DNA of 64,000 nucleotides, from positions 23,126 to 87,125 of the forward strand of contig NZ_LWBL02000023.1 in NCBI RefSeq assembly GCF_001644195.2, written 5' to 3'. The position numbers and the translations under genes are program-made. This document shows positions 54,404 through 63,860 of the stretch, piece by piece. The notes beneath the pieces are model-generated. The model searched no databases. It was not told the DNA's origin and was given only the letters and a program-made list of their open reading frames with translations. This DNA is from Bacillus marinisedimentorum. Lineage in GTDB: Bacteria > Bacillota > Bacilli > Bacillales > Bacillaceae_O. Numbering within the stretch: the first letter of the stretch is position 1; every line of letters begins with the position of its first letter.

Positions 54404-55830
54404 TTGTCTCTGCCTCCTTTTTCGCGTTTCTCAAACCAATCACGGAACCGCTCTTTAGATGGTGCTGGGAAGTTTCTGCTGTCGGTCCAGCCTTTCATCG
54501 GTCCAGGGCCGTTTGTGATTGTTCCATCCTTTGACCAGGGTGACAGCCCAAGTGGGGCCAGTTTGCTTCCCATTTTATAAAGTGCAGGGTTCCCTGTTCC
54601 CATCGCAAATCCTTTCATGATGATCCGTTCAGCTGCTGGGGTATTCTTTTCCTCGTAGACAATCTTCTGCCGGTGCTTGATCAAAAGTTCATGGAGCGGA
54701 ATTTTCACCGGGCATGCTTCGGTGCAAGCTCCGCAAAGTGATGAAGCATAAGGAAGTTCTTTATAGTCTTCATAACCGCCAAGAAGCGGGGTAAGGACAG
54801 CGCCGATCGGCCCAGGATAAATGGATCCGTATGAATGTCCACCAACATGGCGGTACACCGGGCAAACATTGATGCAGGCTGCACAACGGATACAGTGGAG
54901 CGCTTCCTGAAACTCGGTGCCAAGGATGTTGGAGCGTCCATTATCAACAATGACCAGATGGAATTCCTCCGGCCCATCGATATCTCCCTCTTCCCTCGGT
55001 CCTGTCAACGTCGTGATATAACTGGTCAGCTTTTGTCCGACAGCGGAGCGTGTCAGCATACCGACCAGCACTTCCATCTCTTCCCATGATGGAACGATCC
55101 TTTCCATGCCCATTACAGTAATCTGGGTTTTCGGAAGGGTTGTCACCATCCGGGCATTCCCTTCGTTTGCCACTATTGTGACCGTTCCGGAATCAGCAAT
55201 GGCAAAGTTGCAGCCTGTCACACCAAGGTCCGCTGACAGGAATTCTTCGCGCAGCTTTTGGCGTGCAAACAGTGCCAGCTCCTCAGGTTTCTCGGTATCG
55301 GTATATCCAAGTTTATCGCGGAATACATCACGGATCTGTTCTTTATTTTTATGAAGGGCAGGCGTTACGATGTGGGATGGCGGATCGTGGTCGTCCACTT
55401 GCAAGATCCATTCGCCCAAATCCGTTTCAATAACCTCGCAGCCAGCATTGGCAAGTGCATCGTTCATGCCGATTTCTTCTGTCACCATCGACTTTGACTT
55501 GGCCACTTTCTTGGCGCCTTTTTCTTTCGCTACCTTTGTAATGTATTCATTGGCTTCTTCAGCTGTTTTTGCAAAAAACACATTTCCGCCGTTTGCAGCT
55601 ATATTTTCAGCCAGCTGGTTCAAATAGTAGTCAAGATTTTGGAGGGTATGAGTTCGGATTTCCTCACCAAGATTTCTCCATTGCTCCCATTCACCGAGTT
55701 CTTCGGCAGCCAGCAGCCTATTTGTCCTGAATCGGCCCTGGGCTGATGATACGGCACCTCTCGCAAACTGATCTTCAAGACCGTCCTTCACACGTTCATT
55801 GAAGTCTTTTGTTCCAATTTTCATCCCCAT
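54400..55830 (-). CDS. lutB: L-lactate utilisation iron-sulfur protein LutB
   Basis: A 476-aa protein with an N-terminal LUD domain ([40 protein letters not shown]) and two 4Fe-4S motifs, [15 protein letters not shown] and [13 protein letters not shown], followed by a helical end. It carries electrons in the lactate oxidase complex. AAGGGGTG is seven bases before the ATG; the lutA gene ends six bases upstream. Confidence 0.95.
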   Translation of the reverse strand: MGMKIGTKDFNERVKDGLEDQFARGAVSSAQGRFRTNRLLAAEELGEWEQWRNLGEEIRTHTLQNLDYYLNQLAENIAANGGNVFFAKTAEEANEYITKVAKEKGAKKVAKSKSMVTEEIGMNDALANAGCEVIETDLGEWILQVDDHDPPSHIVTPALHKNKEQIRDVFRDKLGYTDTEKPEELALFARQKLREEFLSADLGVTGCNFAIADSGTVTIVANEGNARMVTTLPKTQITVMGMERIVPSWEEMEVLVGMLTRSAVGQKLTSYITTLTGPREEGDIDGPEEFHLVIVDNGRSNILGTEFQEALHCIRCAACINVCPVYRHVGGHSYGSIYPGPIGAVLTPLLGGYEDYKELPYASSLCGACTEACPVKIPLHELLIKHRQKIVYEEKNTPAAERIIMKGFAMGTGNPALYKMGSKLAPLGLSPWSKDGTITNGPGPMKGWTDSRNFPAPSKERFRDWFEKREKGGRDK

Positions 55831-55836
55831 ACTTCG

Positions 55837-56568
55837 TCACCCCTTTACCATGGCTTTGCTGTTCAATACAGAAGCAATATGCATGACCTTGACTGAATGG
55901 CCTTGCCTTTCAAGCCTGCCGGCAATGTTGATCAGGCATCCTGCATCAGCCCCAATTAAAATGTCAGCTCCTGTGTCAACGATATGTTTCACCTTTTCAT
56001 CGACCATTTGCTCGGAAATATCAGGCATCTTAACAGAAAATGTGCCGCCGAAACCGCAGCAATCATATGCGTGAGGCAATTCCACCATTTCGAGTCCGTC
56101 AACACGGTCGAGTAGGGAGAGCGGCGCATGCTGCACACCTAACAGCCGGGTCATATGGCATGATGTGTGGTACGTCGCTTTTCCGTTAAGTGAAGCACCT
56201 ACATCTGTAACACCAAGGACTTCCACGATAAACTGAGTCAATTCATATGTTTTGTCAGCCAGAGCTTCCGCTTTCTTTTCCCAGACCGGGTCGTCCTTGA
56301 AAATCCCCTTGTACTCTTTGAACATTTGAGCGCAGGAACCTGACGGTGTCACCACCTTCTCCGAATGTTCGAAGGCGCGGATCATATTTTTGGCAGATTC
56401 CTTCGCTTCGTGTAAATAGCCGCTATTATAAGCAGGCTGCCCGCAGCATGTCTGGCTCCTCGGAAAATCGATTTCACAGCCAAGACTCTCAAGCACTTCT
56501 ACAGTATCCTTACCGACATCCGCTTTAAAAATGTCTCCGAGACATGTGATAAACAGGGATACTTTCAT
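55837..56568 (-). CDS. lutA: L-lactate utilisation protein LutA (CCG domains)
   Basis: A 243-aa protein with the two cysteine-rich CCG-type motifs ([10 protein letters not shown] near residue 40 and CCGFGGTFS near residue 170) that bind an unusual iron-sulfur cluster. It begins [12 protein letters not shown]; the ATG at 56568 has GGGAGGAG upstream, whereas a longer frame to 56616 has no site. First gene of lutABC. Confidence 0.94.
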   Translation of the reverse strand: MKVSLFITCLGDIFKADVGKDTVEVLESLGCEIDFPRSQTCCGQPAYNSGYLHEAKESAKNMIRAFEHSEKVVTPSGSCAQMFKEYKGIFKDDPVWEKKAEALADKTYELTQFIVEVLGVTDVGASLNGKATYHTSCHMTRLLGVQHAPLSLLDRVDGLEMVELPHAYDCCGFGGTFSVKMPDISEQMVDEKVKHIVDTGADILIGADAGCLINIAGRLERQGHSVKVMHIASVLNSKAMVKG

Positions 56569-56639
56569 TTGCCTTTCTCCTCCCTTGCGTGACCGTGCCG
56601 ATGGAAAAGGAATCAATTTGATCCCCGTTTAATCAACAG

Positions 56640-56652
56640 GTCATCAGATGAC
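56640..56652. promoter_or_regulatory. Candidate LutR operator
   Basis: GTCATC-A-GATGAC is a perfect 13-base palindrome 72 bases upstream of lutA, between lutA and lutR. It agrees with the TCATC-N-GATGA type site that I recall for LutR in B. subtilis. Confidence 0.65.
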
Positions 56653-56801
56653 TAAAATGAAATAAATACTCCTGCCGAGAGGAGCATCTATAAATCTATA
56701 AGTAAGAATAACACATTTGTAAGCCTTTACACACCGTTTTTAACAAAATTGTTAAAAACCGGCACCGTGTGTCTGATGCACTTCTGTTCAAAAGCCCAAC
56801 T

Positions 56802-57527
56802 CTAAATGCTTTTATTTTTTTCATACGCATCCATCAGAATCTTCTCAACGTGGCCAAGATGCTCAAAAATGGCTGCACGGGCCGCTTCCGGGTGTTGAGA
56901 CTTGATGGCGTCATAGAGCAGACTGTGCTGATCATACAGGCGCTCCCATGTACTCTTTTCGGAATACAATGAAAGTCTGCGGGTTTCCCTCATCAGCGAA
57001 ATCATCATTTCCGATACATTATTCAGCAGGCTTACAAGCAAGTTATTGCCTGATGCCCGGGCTATTGCCATATGAAAGTCAAAGTCCGCCTTTTCTCCAA
57101 GTTCCTCATTTCCAGTTGCAATCTTCATTTCTTCAAGAGCTGTCTTTATCCGAATGAGGTCATCCTCCGATCGCCGGACAGCCGCTGCTTCCACCGTTCC
57201 CGCCTCCAGAACTTTCCGGACTTCAAGAAGATTCTCGATATCTTTTTTCTTCATGAGCAATGCGGTATGGATGGGAAGTTTCAATGCCTCCGGATCAAAT
57301 GCCTTCAAATAAGTGCCTTCGCCCTGCCGCATCTCTACGAGACCCATCGCACGCAATGCACTCAACGCTTCACGGACTGCCGAACGCCCCACATTGAAGT
57401 TTTCAGCCAGCTGCTGAACGGAATCAAGCCTGTCCCCCGGTTTCAGGGCCTCATTTCTGATCATTTCAATTAATGCTTCAGCTACTTGTTCATATATCTT
57501 TTTCGGACGTATTTGTTTGTATTGCAA
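56802..57527 (-). CDS. lutR: GntR/FadR-family regulator LutR
   Basis: A 241-aa regulator with an N-terminal winged helix (YEQVAEALIEMIRNEALKPGD...FNVGRSAVREALSALRAMGLVEMRQGEGTYL) and a C-terminal FCD ligand domain (DFHMAIARASGNNLLV, LYDQHSLLYDAIKSQHPEAARAAIFEHL). Adjacent to lutABC and with the operator in between, it is very probably the lactate-responsive repressor. The TTG start at 57527 is preferred because GGGGTGG lies six bases upstream; an ATG at 57542 is the alternative. Confidence 0.88.
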   Translation of the reverse strand: MQYKQIRPKKIYEQVAEALIEMIRNEALKPGDRLDSVQQLAENFNVGRSAVREALSALRAMGLVEMRQGEGTYLKAFDPEALKLPIHTALLMKKKDIENLLEVRKVLEAGTVEAAAVRRSEDDLIRIKTALEEMKIATGNEELGEKADFDFHMAIARASGNNLLVSLLNNVSEMMISLMRETRRLSLYSEKSTWERLYDQHSLLYDAIKSQHPEAARAAIFEHLGHVEKILMDAYEKNKSI

Positions 57528-57675
57528 AAGCTTCCACCCCATCTCCCATTCATAATATCATTTTATGGGAAAACGCCCCCCCTTGCAATGCTGCCGGGTA
57601 AAGAGCTTCGCAGGCTTTCTTGCTGCAGTCATATGATATGATGGTCTAAAATACAGTGAGGGAGCGAATGTTTCT

Positions 57676-57924
57676 ATGTTTATTCAGCTAAAGAAAGAAG
57701 AAAAAGACGAAATGATTGAACATATCAAGGTTTTCTTTGAGGAAGAACGCGGTGAAGAGATCGGGTTGATTGCAGCTGAAGCCGTATATGCCTTCATTCT
57801 TGAGGCAGCGGGTCCCGCTTTGTATAACAGGGGGGTACGAGACGCGGCACGGCTCATCAATGAAAAAATGATTAATCTTGATGAAGATCTTGCTGCTCTT
57901 GAACGTCCGGTTAAGCGCGGATGA
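57676..57924 (+). CDS. DUF2164 family protein
   Basis: An 82-aa acidic helical protein of the DUF2164 family: IQLKKEEKDEMIEHIKVFFEEERGEEIG, then EAAGPALYNRGVRDA. The family is widespread and uncharacterised. GTGAGGGAG precedes the ATG. Confidence 0.85.
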   Translation: MFIQLKKEEKDEMIEHIKVFFEEERGEEIGLIAAEAVYAFILEAAGPALYNRGVRDAARLINEKMINLDEDLAALERPVKRG

Positions 57925-58074
57925 ACCTAACTTTTATGGAGAGCAATGATCTTTCTCTTATTTAGCTTTGGAGGAATTTGTCCGCAGGCTGTCAAATATA
58001 TATAACTGACAGGTCAATTATTGTTTTCCGGAAAAAAGGAACAAAATCGAATAAGAAAGGAGGGGGAGTATGCC

Positions 58075-58707
58075 ATGGTTACCCAATCATACGGACGTAA
58101 TGAAGAACAGCTGCTCCGGCTTTATGACAGGGTTGTTGACCGAATTTACAATGATCTGATTGAAGATGCAGGACCAAAGGAAGGAAACCGCATTATCACA
58201 GAAACCCGCTCCGAACTAAGGGCCCTGGCACCATTCTTTCCAGATCTCAGTCTGCTCCATCCCTGGCGGCTGCCATTAACAGCAGAAGCCTTTCATATCG
58301 CTCTTGCAAAATCAATGCGCAAAAGGGAATACGGAGATAGTGAATATAAAGAGCTTATATACAAAATGCATATCTGGTTCATTGAAAGTTTTTCACCCTC
58401 GATCGTCAGCATCATGCTGAAAATCTTTTCGTCCCGCCTGTTTCAATGGTACATCCGGATCAGCTTCAGGCGGTCAAAGAAAATGATCAGCGAATGGGCT
58501 GTCCCGGTTAAAAAAGAATCCGATATCCCCTTTGCCTTCTATAATCTGCTTAACTCCTGCCCTGTTCATATACCTTCCAAGAAGTCCAACACCGTGCAGA
58601 TGATTCCTTATACTTGTTTCCTGAATTATTGTAACGTCTATTTTTCACAACAGATATACACACAGAATAAATCAAAAACAGCCGGCAGTGAAAAGGCAAA
58701 TCCGTGA
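58075..58707 (+). CDS. Hypothetical helical protein
   Basis: A 210-aa protein from ATG 58075, with AAGGAGG upstream. Mostly helical: LRLYDRVVDRIYNDLIEDAGPKEG at the start, then FHIALAKSMRKREYG and SISFRRSKK-type basic patches, and a cysteine-containing C-terminal third (NSCPVHIP, TCFLNYCN). The C-terminal cysteines and overall shape faintly recall L-2-amino-thiazoline-4-carboxylate hydrolase-like proteins, but key C-terminal residues are not seen. I leave it unassigned. Confidence 0.55.
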   Translation: MVTQSYGRNEEQLLRLYDRVVDRIYNDLIEDAGPKEGNRIITETRSELRALAPFFPDLSLLHPWRLPLTAEAFHIALAKSMRKREYGDSEYKELIYKMHIWFIESFSPSIVSIMLKIFSSRLFQWYIRISFRRSKKMISEWAVPVKKESDIPFAFYNLLNSCPVHIPSKKSNTVQMIPYTCFLNYCNVYFSQQIYTQNKSKTAGSEKANP

Positions 58708-58736
58708 CTGGTGCATAAAAAACATGTTCCGGCCTG

Positions 58737-59252
58737 TCAGTCCTTAAGGAAGTCACTTCCTATTCGACTGTCATTAAAGCTTACCGTATATCCCCAGTAA
58801 AGGCTGTCCCCTCCGTAACCATTCAACTCAATGTCGAGGTCATGCAATATACGATGGGCAACATAAAAGCCTTCTTTATCATTTTCAAGCTGTGCTTTTT
58901 CTATCACACTTAAAATAATGTCCAGGTCTTGTTGTATCTTGCCGGAAGTTTGTTCCGTCATTTCCGCAAGCCGAATTAGCTCTTCTGCTAGATTGGCTGT
59001 CCTCGGGACAACCCGTTTGTCCGCACCGTATCCCATCAGTTCATTGAACCGTTCATGAAGCAAATGGATGTCCCGGTATACTCCTGGATCAGAAATGGTG
59101 CTCTTGACTGCGTCCACTGTTACGCCTGAAGGCCGTGGAACCGAACCTCCGCTTCCGTCTGAAGAATAAGCAAGCAGGGCATAACCTGTAATAAGGAATG
59201 TAATGAGTAAAAAGGCAATGGCTGCCAGCCAGTTTCTTTTCAAGAAATTCAC
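58737..59252 (-). CDS. Hypothetical membrane-anchored protein
   Basis: A 171-aa protein with one N-terminal transmembrane segment (NWLAAIAFLLITFLITGYALLAY) and an extracytoplasmic helical domain (LAEELIRLAEMTEQTSGKIQQDLDIILSVI). GTG at 59252 has GGGGAG seven bases upstream; an ATG two codons earlier is too close. Unknown function; the next upstream gene encodes another single-pass protein. Confidence 0.6.
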   Translation of the reverse strand: MNFLKRNWLAAIAFLLITFLITGYALLAYSSDGSGGSVPRPSGVTVDAVKSTISDPGVYRDIHLLHERFNELMGYGADKRVVPRTANLAEELIRLAEMTEQTSGKIQQDLDIILSVIEKAQLENDKEGFYVAHRILHDLDIELNGYGGDSLYWGYTVSFNDSRIGSDFLKD

Positions 59253-59391
59253 TCGCATCTCCCCTTTCCATAAGCATCGGACTACCCGGCAGTCCCTTAT
59301 ACTTCAGAAAGGTTCGATTTCCGTGCAAGTTATCCCTTTGCCGAAAAAGCACAAGTTTTGTGTTATTTTGGCATAATTCAGCTCTTTTTCG

Positions 59392-59889
59392 TTAATCGCT
59401 AATATATCCGGATAATGCCTGCCCCACATTTTCATCTTTTAAAAATGGAAAACCTGATATTTTCCATTCCCCGTCACGCTTAAGAAAAGATATTGGCGTT
59501 TGTTCAACGATTTCAGAGTCTCCCTGCCGGTAATGGAGAGTTACTCTTCCTTTCGGTTTTCCGTCTTCCATCCACACCTCCAACTTGTCATAACCGGTAA
59601 TTTCAGCGTCAAGTGTTTCCATGCGGGATACCCATGCATTTCCGGCATCTATGGAAGGGCTGCTGGAACTGTCTATTTTATTATTCTCCGTATAATAAGC
59701 AATAAAACGGGACGCTTCTCTATAGTCACCGTTTTTTACATGATCGAGCATCCTGGCAGCAGTGTCCCGTATTTCAATTACAGCGTACATTTGTTTTCCG
59801 AATACAAGGCCTGACCCGGCGGCTATTGCGACTGCAATCGCAAACAGGATCCAACGGTTTGCCACTCTCGTTTCAGTACCGTCTCTCAT
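59392..59889 (-). CDS. Hypothetical membrane-anchored protein (DUF4878/SnoaL-like fold possible)
   Basis: A 165-aa protein with a single N-terminal membrane anchor and an exterior domain in which a helical part (RMLDHVKNGDYREASRFIAYY) is followed by beta strands (GRVTLHYRQGD, WKISGFPFL). That order resembles cystatin-like or DUF4878-type folds. AGAGGGG precedes the ATG. Not assigned further. Confidence 0.6.
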   Translation of the reverse strand: MRDGTETRVANRWILFAIAVAIAAGSGLVFGKQMYAVIEIRDTAARMLDHVKNGDYREASRFIAYYTENNKIDSSSSPSIDAGNAWVSRMETLDAEITGYDKLEVWMEDGKPKGRVTLHYRQGDSEIVEQTPISFLKRDGEWKISGFPFLKDENVGQALSGYISD

Positions 59890-59969
59890 ATAACCCCTCT
59901 CTTTTAGCGGATTGAAAGAAAATTACCGAAATTTCATTCACGGAGCAATCCTTTCCTCCATATACAATG

Positions 59970-60395
59970 TTACATCATTTCTTTTTTAAACACATAGCTG
60001 ACCCTGTTGAAGCCCGCTTTCTGATCATAAAACCGATGTGCCGCTTCACGCTTAAGTCCGCTGGATAGGGCAATTATTTCGCAGTTATTGCTAAGAGCGA
60101 ATTTCTCCAGATGATCAAGCAGCTCTTCCCCATAACCGGCAGACCGATATTCCTTATCGGTAACTAGATCGTATATCCAGAGGTGTTTTCCATAATAAAA
60201 ATTGGTAAGAATGATCGTGCCGGCAAGAGCGCGCAATTCATCGCTGTCATACAAGCCGAACATTCTGTATCCGTCACTGACCATTTTTTCAAGCATCCGT
60301 AAATACTCTTCCATATTAAGATGGGGCCTAAGCTGTGACATGATGTGAAAAGCCCGCCTGAACTCATCTTTAGTTGTGATTTCCCGAAACTCCAA
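59970..60395 (-). CDS. GNAT family N-acetyltransferase
   Basis: A 141-aa acetyltransferase with the acetyl-CoA loop region DLVTDKEYRSAGYGEELLDHLEKFA and the C-terminal motif AAHRFYDQKAGFNRVSYVF. Substrate unknown. TTG start at 60395 with AGGGGGAG upstream. It stands alone; 60396-60567 shows nothing more. Confidence 0.82.
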   Translation of the reverse strand: MEFREITTKDEFRRAFHIMSQLRPHLNMEEYLRMLEKMVSDGYRMFGLYDSDELRALAGTIILTNFYYGKHLWIYDLVTDKEYRSAGYGEELLDHLEKFALSNNCEIIALSSGLKREAAHRFYDQKAGFNRVSYVFKKEMM

Positions 60396-60567
60396 GGTAT
60401 TCTCCCCCTTCTTCCAAATCGTATATCCATTCGCTCTTAATCGCTTAAATTCCTTTCCGTAAACTCTAGAATCTTGTCCACAAAAAACAAGTTCTCCAAG
60501 AATTCCCGGTTCAGTCTGAATGAGAAAATGTTAATGCACTTTATAATTTACTTAACAATAAAAAAGA

Positions 60568-60589
60568 ACGGAGTCATTTGCGACTCCGT
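60568..60589 (-). terminator. Intrinsic terminator of glpD
   Basis: Stem ACGGAGTC/GACTCCGT with loop ATTTGC, followed by TTCTTTTTTATT on the minus strand. Confidence 0.85.
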
Positions 60590-60664
60590 CCTCGAATTAG
60601 CTTTAGGCTTTCTCTCCGATAACTGAACCCTTTACCAATGGAAACTTGTCTTTTATATAACATG

Positions 60665-62338
60665 TTATTTTGATTCAAGCGGTTCGACGGCATCCCGAAT
60701 ATGCTGGTCAAGTGTGTCAGCATGCATTCGCTTTTCATCTTCTGTCCAGCTGAACCGTTTTTGCATATAATCGATAACCGGGTCCTTCCACCGCCTTACC
60801 CATTCTATATCAAAAAACAGGGCGCCTGTACGCCTGTTAAAAAAGTCGATCGGGGCAGCAACCATCTCTTCTTCTATTCCGTATTTCAGCGATACGAATA
60901 CTTCTCGGCTCAAACTGTGGGATTGCGCCTCTTCCCCCTCTGTCCTGACGATCTCGTATATTTTGGTGATATTCGAGCCATAGAGACTGACAAGCTTTTC
61001 GGCCTCCTCTTCTGTAAAACCGTGCGCCATTCCTTCACTGGCCATTTTTTTCTTATAGGATCCGTAACCGAAACTGCCTCCGACATACCCGCCAGAAAGG
61101 ATGACATTTTCTGTCTCTGTTCCTGGAAAAACGCCTCCGCCTTCCGCTTTCAGCTGAGCTGCAGCTATATCAAGCACACGCTCAGCCATCTTCCTGTACC
61201 CGGTGAGTTTCCCCCCTGCTATCGTGATCAAGCCGGAATTGGAAATGAACACCTCATCTTTCCTTGAAATTTCAGAAGGGCCTTTGCCCTCTTCATGAAT
61301 GAGCGGACGTACACCCGCCCAGCTTGATTCCATATCTTCCGCCGTCAAATTGACATCCGGAAACATGCCATTTACAGCTTTCAAAATGTAATCCCGATCT
61401 TCCACAGTCACAAGGGGATGAATGGGATCTTTCGTATATTTCGTGTCAGTTGTCCCGACGTATGTTTTGCCGTCACGGGGAATTGCAAACATCATTCTGC
61501 CGTCGTTGAACGGTGTATCGAAATAAACAGCCTGGCTGAGCGGGAAGCGTTTTTGGTCAAATACGAGATGGACACCTTTTGTCATGAAAAGATGCTTCCC
61601 CTGTTTTGAATGGTCCATTTCCCTTATTTCATCCACCCACGGCCCGGCGGCATTTATTATTTTTTTTGCTCTGATTTCCTTTATCTCACCACTTAACAAA
61701 TCCTGGACACGCACTCCTATCACATTGCCATTCTCATATAGAAGCTCTTCGGCTTTAACATAGTTGACCGCTTTGCCGCCGCGCGCCACTCCTTCCTTCA
61801 GCACTTCAAGCGTCAGTCTGGCATCATCGGTACGGTATTCCACATAGTAACCGCCGCCTTTTAATCCTTCACGGTTTAAAAGCGGTTCTTTTGCAATGGT
61901 TTCATTTTTTGAAAGCATGGAACGCCGTTCACTCTTTTTGACACCTGCCAGACGGTCATATACGGCGAGACCCACGCTCGTTGTGAATTTACCGAATGTG
62001 CCGTCCTTCTTGATCGGCAGCAGCATCCATTCAGGATTCGTGACATGGGGGGCATTTTCATAAACAATCGCCCGTTCTTTTCCGACTTCTGCTACAAGCT
62101 TCACTTCAAACTGCTTCAAATAACGCAGTCCGCCGTGAACCAGCTTTGTGGACCTGCTCGAGGTGCCGGCCGCAAAATCCTGCATTTCCACAAGACCGGC
62201 ATTCATGCCTCTTACTGCTCCATCAAGGAGGATCCCCGCACCGGTTATGCCTCCCCCGATCACTAAAACATCGAGTTCCCCGGATGCCATTTCATCTATG
62301 ATATGTTTGCGCTGTAAACCTGAAAACGGCTGTGCCAT
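60665..62338 (-). CDS. glpD: Aerobic glycerol-3-phosphate dehydrogenase
   Basis: A 557-aa FAD enzyme oxidising glycerol 3-phosphate to dihydroxyacetone phosphate and feeding electrons to quinone. The FAD Rossmann motif VLVIGGGITGAGILLD, the ATSSRSTKLVHGGLRYL-type signature (AGTSSRSTKLVHGG), TYVGTTDT and the C-terminal GLITIAGGKLTGYRKMAE are all present. ATG at 62338 with GAGGAG upstream; a GTG at 62347 lies in that site. Its leader has a promoter and a terminator, as in GlpP-controlled glpD. glpF/glpK are not in the window. Confidence 0.95.
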   Translation of the reverse strand: MAQPFSGLQRKHIIDEMASGELDVLVIGGGITGAGILLDGAVRGMNAGLVEMQDFAAGTSSRSTKLVHGGLRYLKQFEVKLVAEVGKERAIVYENAPHVTNPEWMLLPIKKDGTFGKFTTSVGLAVYDRLAGVKKSERRSMLSKNETIAKEPLLNREGLKGGGYYVEYRTDDARLTLEVLKEGVARGGKAVNYVKAEELLYENGNVIGVRVQDLLSGEIKEIRAKKIINAAGPWVDEIREMDHSKQGKHLFMTKGVHLVFDQKRFPLSQAVYFDTPFNDGRMMFAIPRDGKTYVGTTDTKYTKDPIHPLVTVEDRDYILKAVNGMFPDVNLTAEDMESSWAGVRPLIHEEGKGPSEISRKDEVFISNSGLITIAGGKLTGYRKMAERVLDIAAAQLKAEGGGVFPGTETENVILSGGYVGGSFGYGSYKKKMASEGMAHGFTEEEAEKLVSLYGSNITKIYEIVRTEGEEAQSHSLSREVFVSLKYGIEEEMVAAPIDFFNRRTGALFFDIEWVRRWKDPVIDYMQKRFSWTEDEKRMHADTLDQHIRDAVEPLESK

Positions 62339-62450
62339 ATTTACCACTCCTCATCAATTAGATGCTATTTTTAATCTTCCACAACAGAAATTTTCCATAA
62401 CCCCGGTCGGGCGGATGACCGCTGTTTTTACCGGTAAAGAATACAAAAAA

Positions 62451-62497
62451 GACCCAGCAAAAATCACCCTATGCGAAATAGGGGGTTTTTGTGGGTC
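62451..62497 (-). promoter_or_regulatory. glpD leader terminator (probable GlpP antitermination site)
   Basis: A long stem (GACCCA.AAAAA.CCCCTAT and its complement, some mismatches) with TTTTTT after it on the minus strand lies about 30 bases after the predicted start point and 110 bases before glpD. In B. subtilis glpD a leader terminator is overcome by GlpP with glycerol 3-phosphate; the same arrangement is inferred here. Confidence 0.7.
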
Positions 62498-62535
62498 TCC
62501 GATTCTCATCACAATGGATATTAACTTATACTATT

Positions 62536-62564
62536 ATTAAATCACGTTATATGTCAGCAGTCAA
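62536..62564 (-). promoter_or_regulatory. Promoter of glpD
   Basis: Minus strand TTGACT (62564-62559), 17-base spacer, TTTAAT (62541-62536). The expected start is near 62529, upstream of the leader terminator and downstream of the sinR-like stop. Confidence 0.65.
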
Positions 62565-62611
62565 TGGCTCCGCTAATCACATTTTCTGACCGCCTTCTCA
62601 TATGTAAGGCA

Positions 62612-62839
62612 TTAATTGACTTTTCTTTCATTCTGTAAATGAAAATCCATCAATGTATCCACATTTACATTTAAAGCAAGCGCAAGTTTTTCAATGATAT
62701 GGATGGATGGATTTGTCTGGAGGTTTCGCTCAATTGAACTTAAATAAGACTTTGAAACACCTGCTTTATGGGCCAGGCCCGATATTGACATCCCTTTTGA
62801 TTGGCGATGCTTTCGTATTTGATCTCCTATCACCTTCAT
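62612..62839 (-). CDS. Short SinR-like repressor lacking the multimerisation domain
   Basis: A 75-aa XRE-family protein strongly like the DNA-binding domain of SinR: IGDQIRKHRQSKGMSISGLAH, KAGVSKSYLSSIERNLQTNP and IIEKLALALNVNVDTLMDF. B. subtilis SinR has about 111 residues, the last ~38 forming the helical hook that multimerises and binds SinI; this part is absent here and no frameshifted remnant is visible after the stop. ATG at 62839 follows AAAGGAG; it begins just after sinI. Confidence 0.85.
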   Translation of the reverse strand: MKVIGDQIRKHRQSKGMSISGLAHKAGVSKSYLSSIERNLQTNPSIHIIEKLALALNVNVDTLMDFHLQNERKVN

Positions 62840-62850
62840 CACCTGCTCCT

Positions 62851-62982
62851 TTAAGATTTGATCTTTTGCTTTTGCGAAGTGCACTTTATATACGACCGTA
62901 TTTCCTCAAGAGTAAATCCTTCCTGTCTCGCCTGCTGGATTAACTTTACCCACTCTGGATCAAGAATTTGCCCATTCGTCAT
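62851..62982 (-). CDS. sinI: SinI-like antirepressor
   Basis: A 43-aa protein starting MTNGQILDPEWVKLIQQARQ and continuing EGFTLEEIRSYI, which matches the SinI helical hook (D-x-EWV-x-L...EEIR-x-Y). AAGGGGTG precedes the ATG at 62982. It lies directly before the SinR-like gene, as in sinIR operons, where SinI binds SinR and relieves repression of biofilm genes. Confidence 0.85.
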   Translation of the reverse strand: MTNGQILDPEWVKLIQQARQEGFTLEEIRSYIKCTSQKQKIKS

Positions 62983-63014
62983 CTCCGCCACCCCTTACGT
63001 AAAATAAAAGACGC

Positions 63015-63034
63015 TTGTTCTTTATACTGAACAA
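63015..63034. promoter_or_regulatory. SinR-box-like palindrome overlapping the sinI promoter
   Basis: TTGTTC-TTTATACT-GAACAA contains the SinR half-site GTTCTTT on one strand. It overlaps a TATAAA box on the minus strand, 33 bases upstream of the sinI start, so it could mediate autoregulation. Confidence 0.6.
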
Positions 63035-63164
63035 AACATTTAAAAAAATATCCGCTTTTCACCTATCTTGAAAATCGCGGAAGAAACAACTCGTCTTTAT
63101 TTTTCATATAATAATGGAAAAGTCGATATTATCCGGCTGGTTGTGTCAGGCAGAAAACAAAAAG

Positions 63165-63180
63165 GTTCTTTATAAAGAAC
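63165..63180. promoter_or_regulatory. Second SinR-box-like palindrome
   Basis: GTTCTTT-AT-AAAGAAC is a perfect 16-base palindrome made of two inverted copies of the SinR consensus GTTCTYT, about 180 bases upstream of sinI. Confidence 0.6.
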
Positions 63181-63353
63181 TTCTATTTTTATTGTAGCTT
63201 ATTTTCCCCCGGCATGGAAGAGGGAAAATGAATTTTTATTTTCCTGTATAAACTGAATAATGACAACGAGGCTCACTGGAAATGAATTCACATTTTTTCA
63301 CGCGGCGGATTCAGGAAGTTATTCAAAGTCCTCGAGAATAGGGATTGGACAGC

Positions 63354-63480
63354 ACGAACAAAAGCGCAATGCGCCCGCTTAGCGGCGTACGCATAAGCGG
63401 GGATACCCGCAGGAAGGTGATCTTTCCTTCCGGAGGGGATCACCGCTTATGACGATAGCCGCTGGCGCCTGGAGCTGGAT
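63354..63480. repeat. Interspersed palindromic repeat family B, copy 2
   Basis: Shares with 41168-41278 the blocks CGAACAAAAGCGCAA, ACGCATAAGCGG, CCCGCAGGAAGGTGATCTTT, CCGCTTATG and GCGCCTGGAGCTGGA in the same order and orientation; the middle differs by small insertions. Confidence 0.8.
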
Positions 63481-63860
63481 GACTCCCTCCTCGCTTTTTA
63501 ATCCACAATACAAAAAATTTCTAATTTCCTTAACACCGAAAAAAAGGAGGCTTCTCAGCATGCCCGCTTAGAAGGGATGGTGTCAACAGAGGGCCGATAA
63601 AAACTGTCCGAAACATCAGCAATAGATTTCAAAACAGATCTTCACTTCAAGGAGAAACGTTACTGAACTTTGAAAGTTTAGTATCAGGAGAGTCTGAGAT
63701 TAAAGATGAGCGTTTGGCCGTTATAGTCCTTTTCCAGCGTCAGGTCGGGGATAAGACACCTTTCCAGAGAAAAATCCATAAGCAAATGTTTTAAACAATT
63801 TGCACGAGGTATATATGGAGTACAAGTTGATTTCCACTACTAAATAACAAAAAAGTAAAT

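Noticed and set aside
63379..63561. 60-codon minus-strand open frame
   Set aside because: It lies inside the interspersed repeat (63354-63480) and its flank and has no ribosome binding site.
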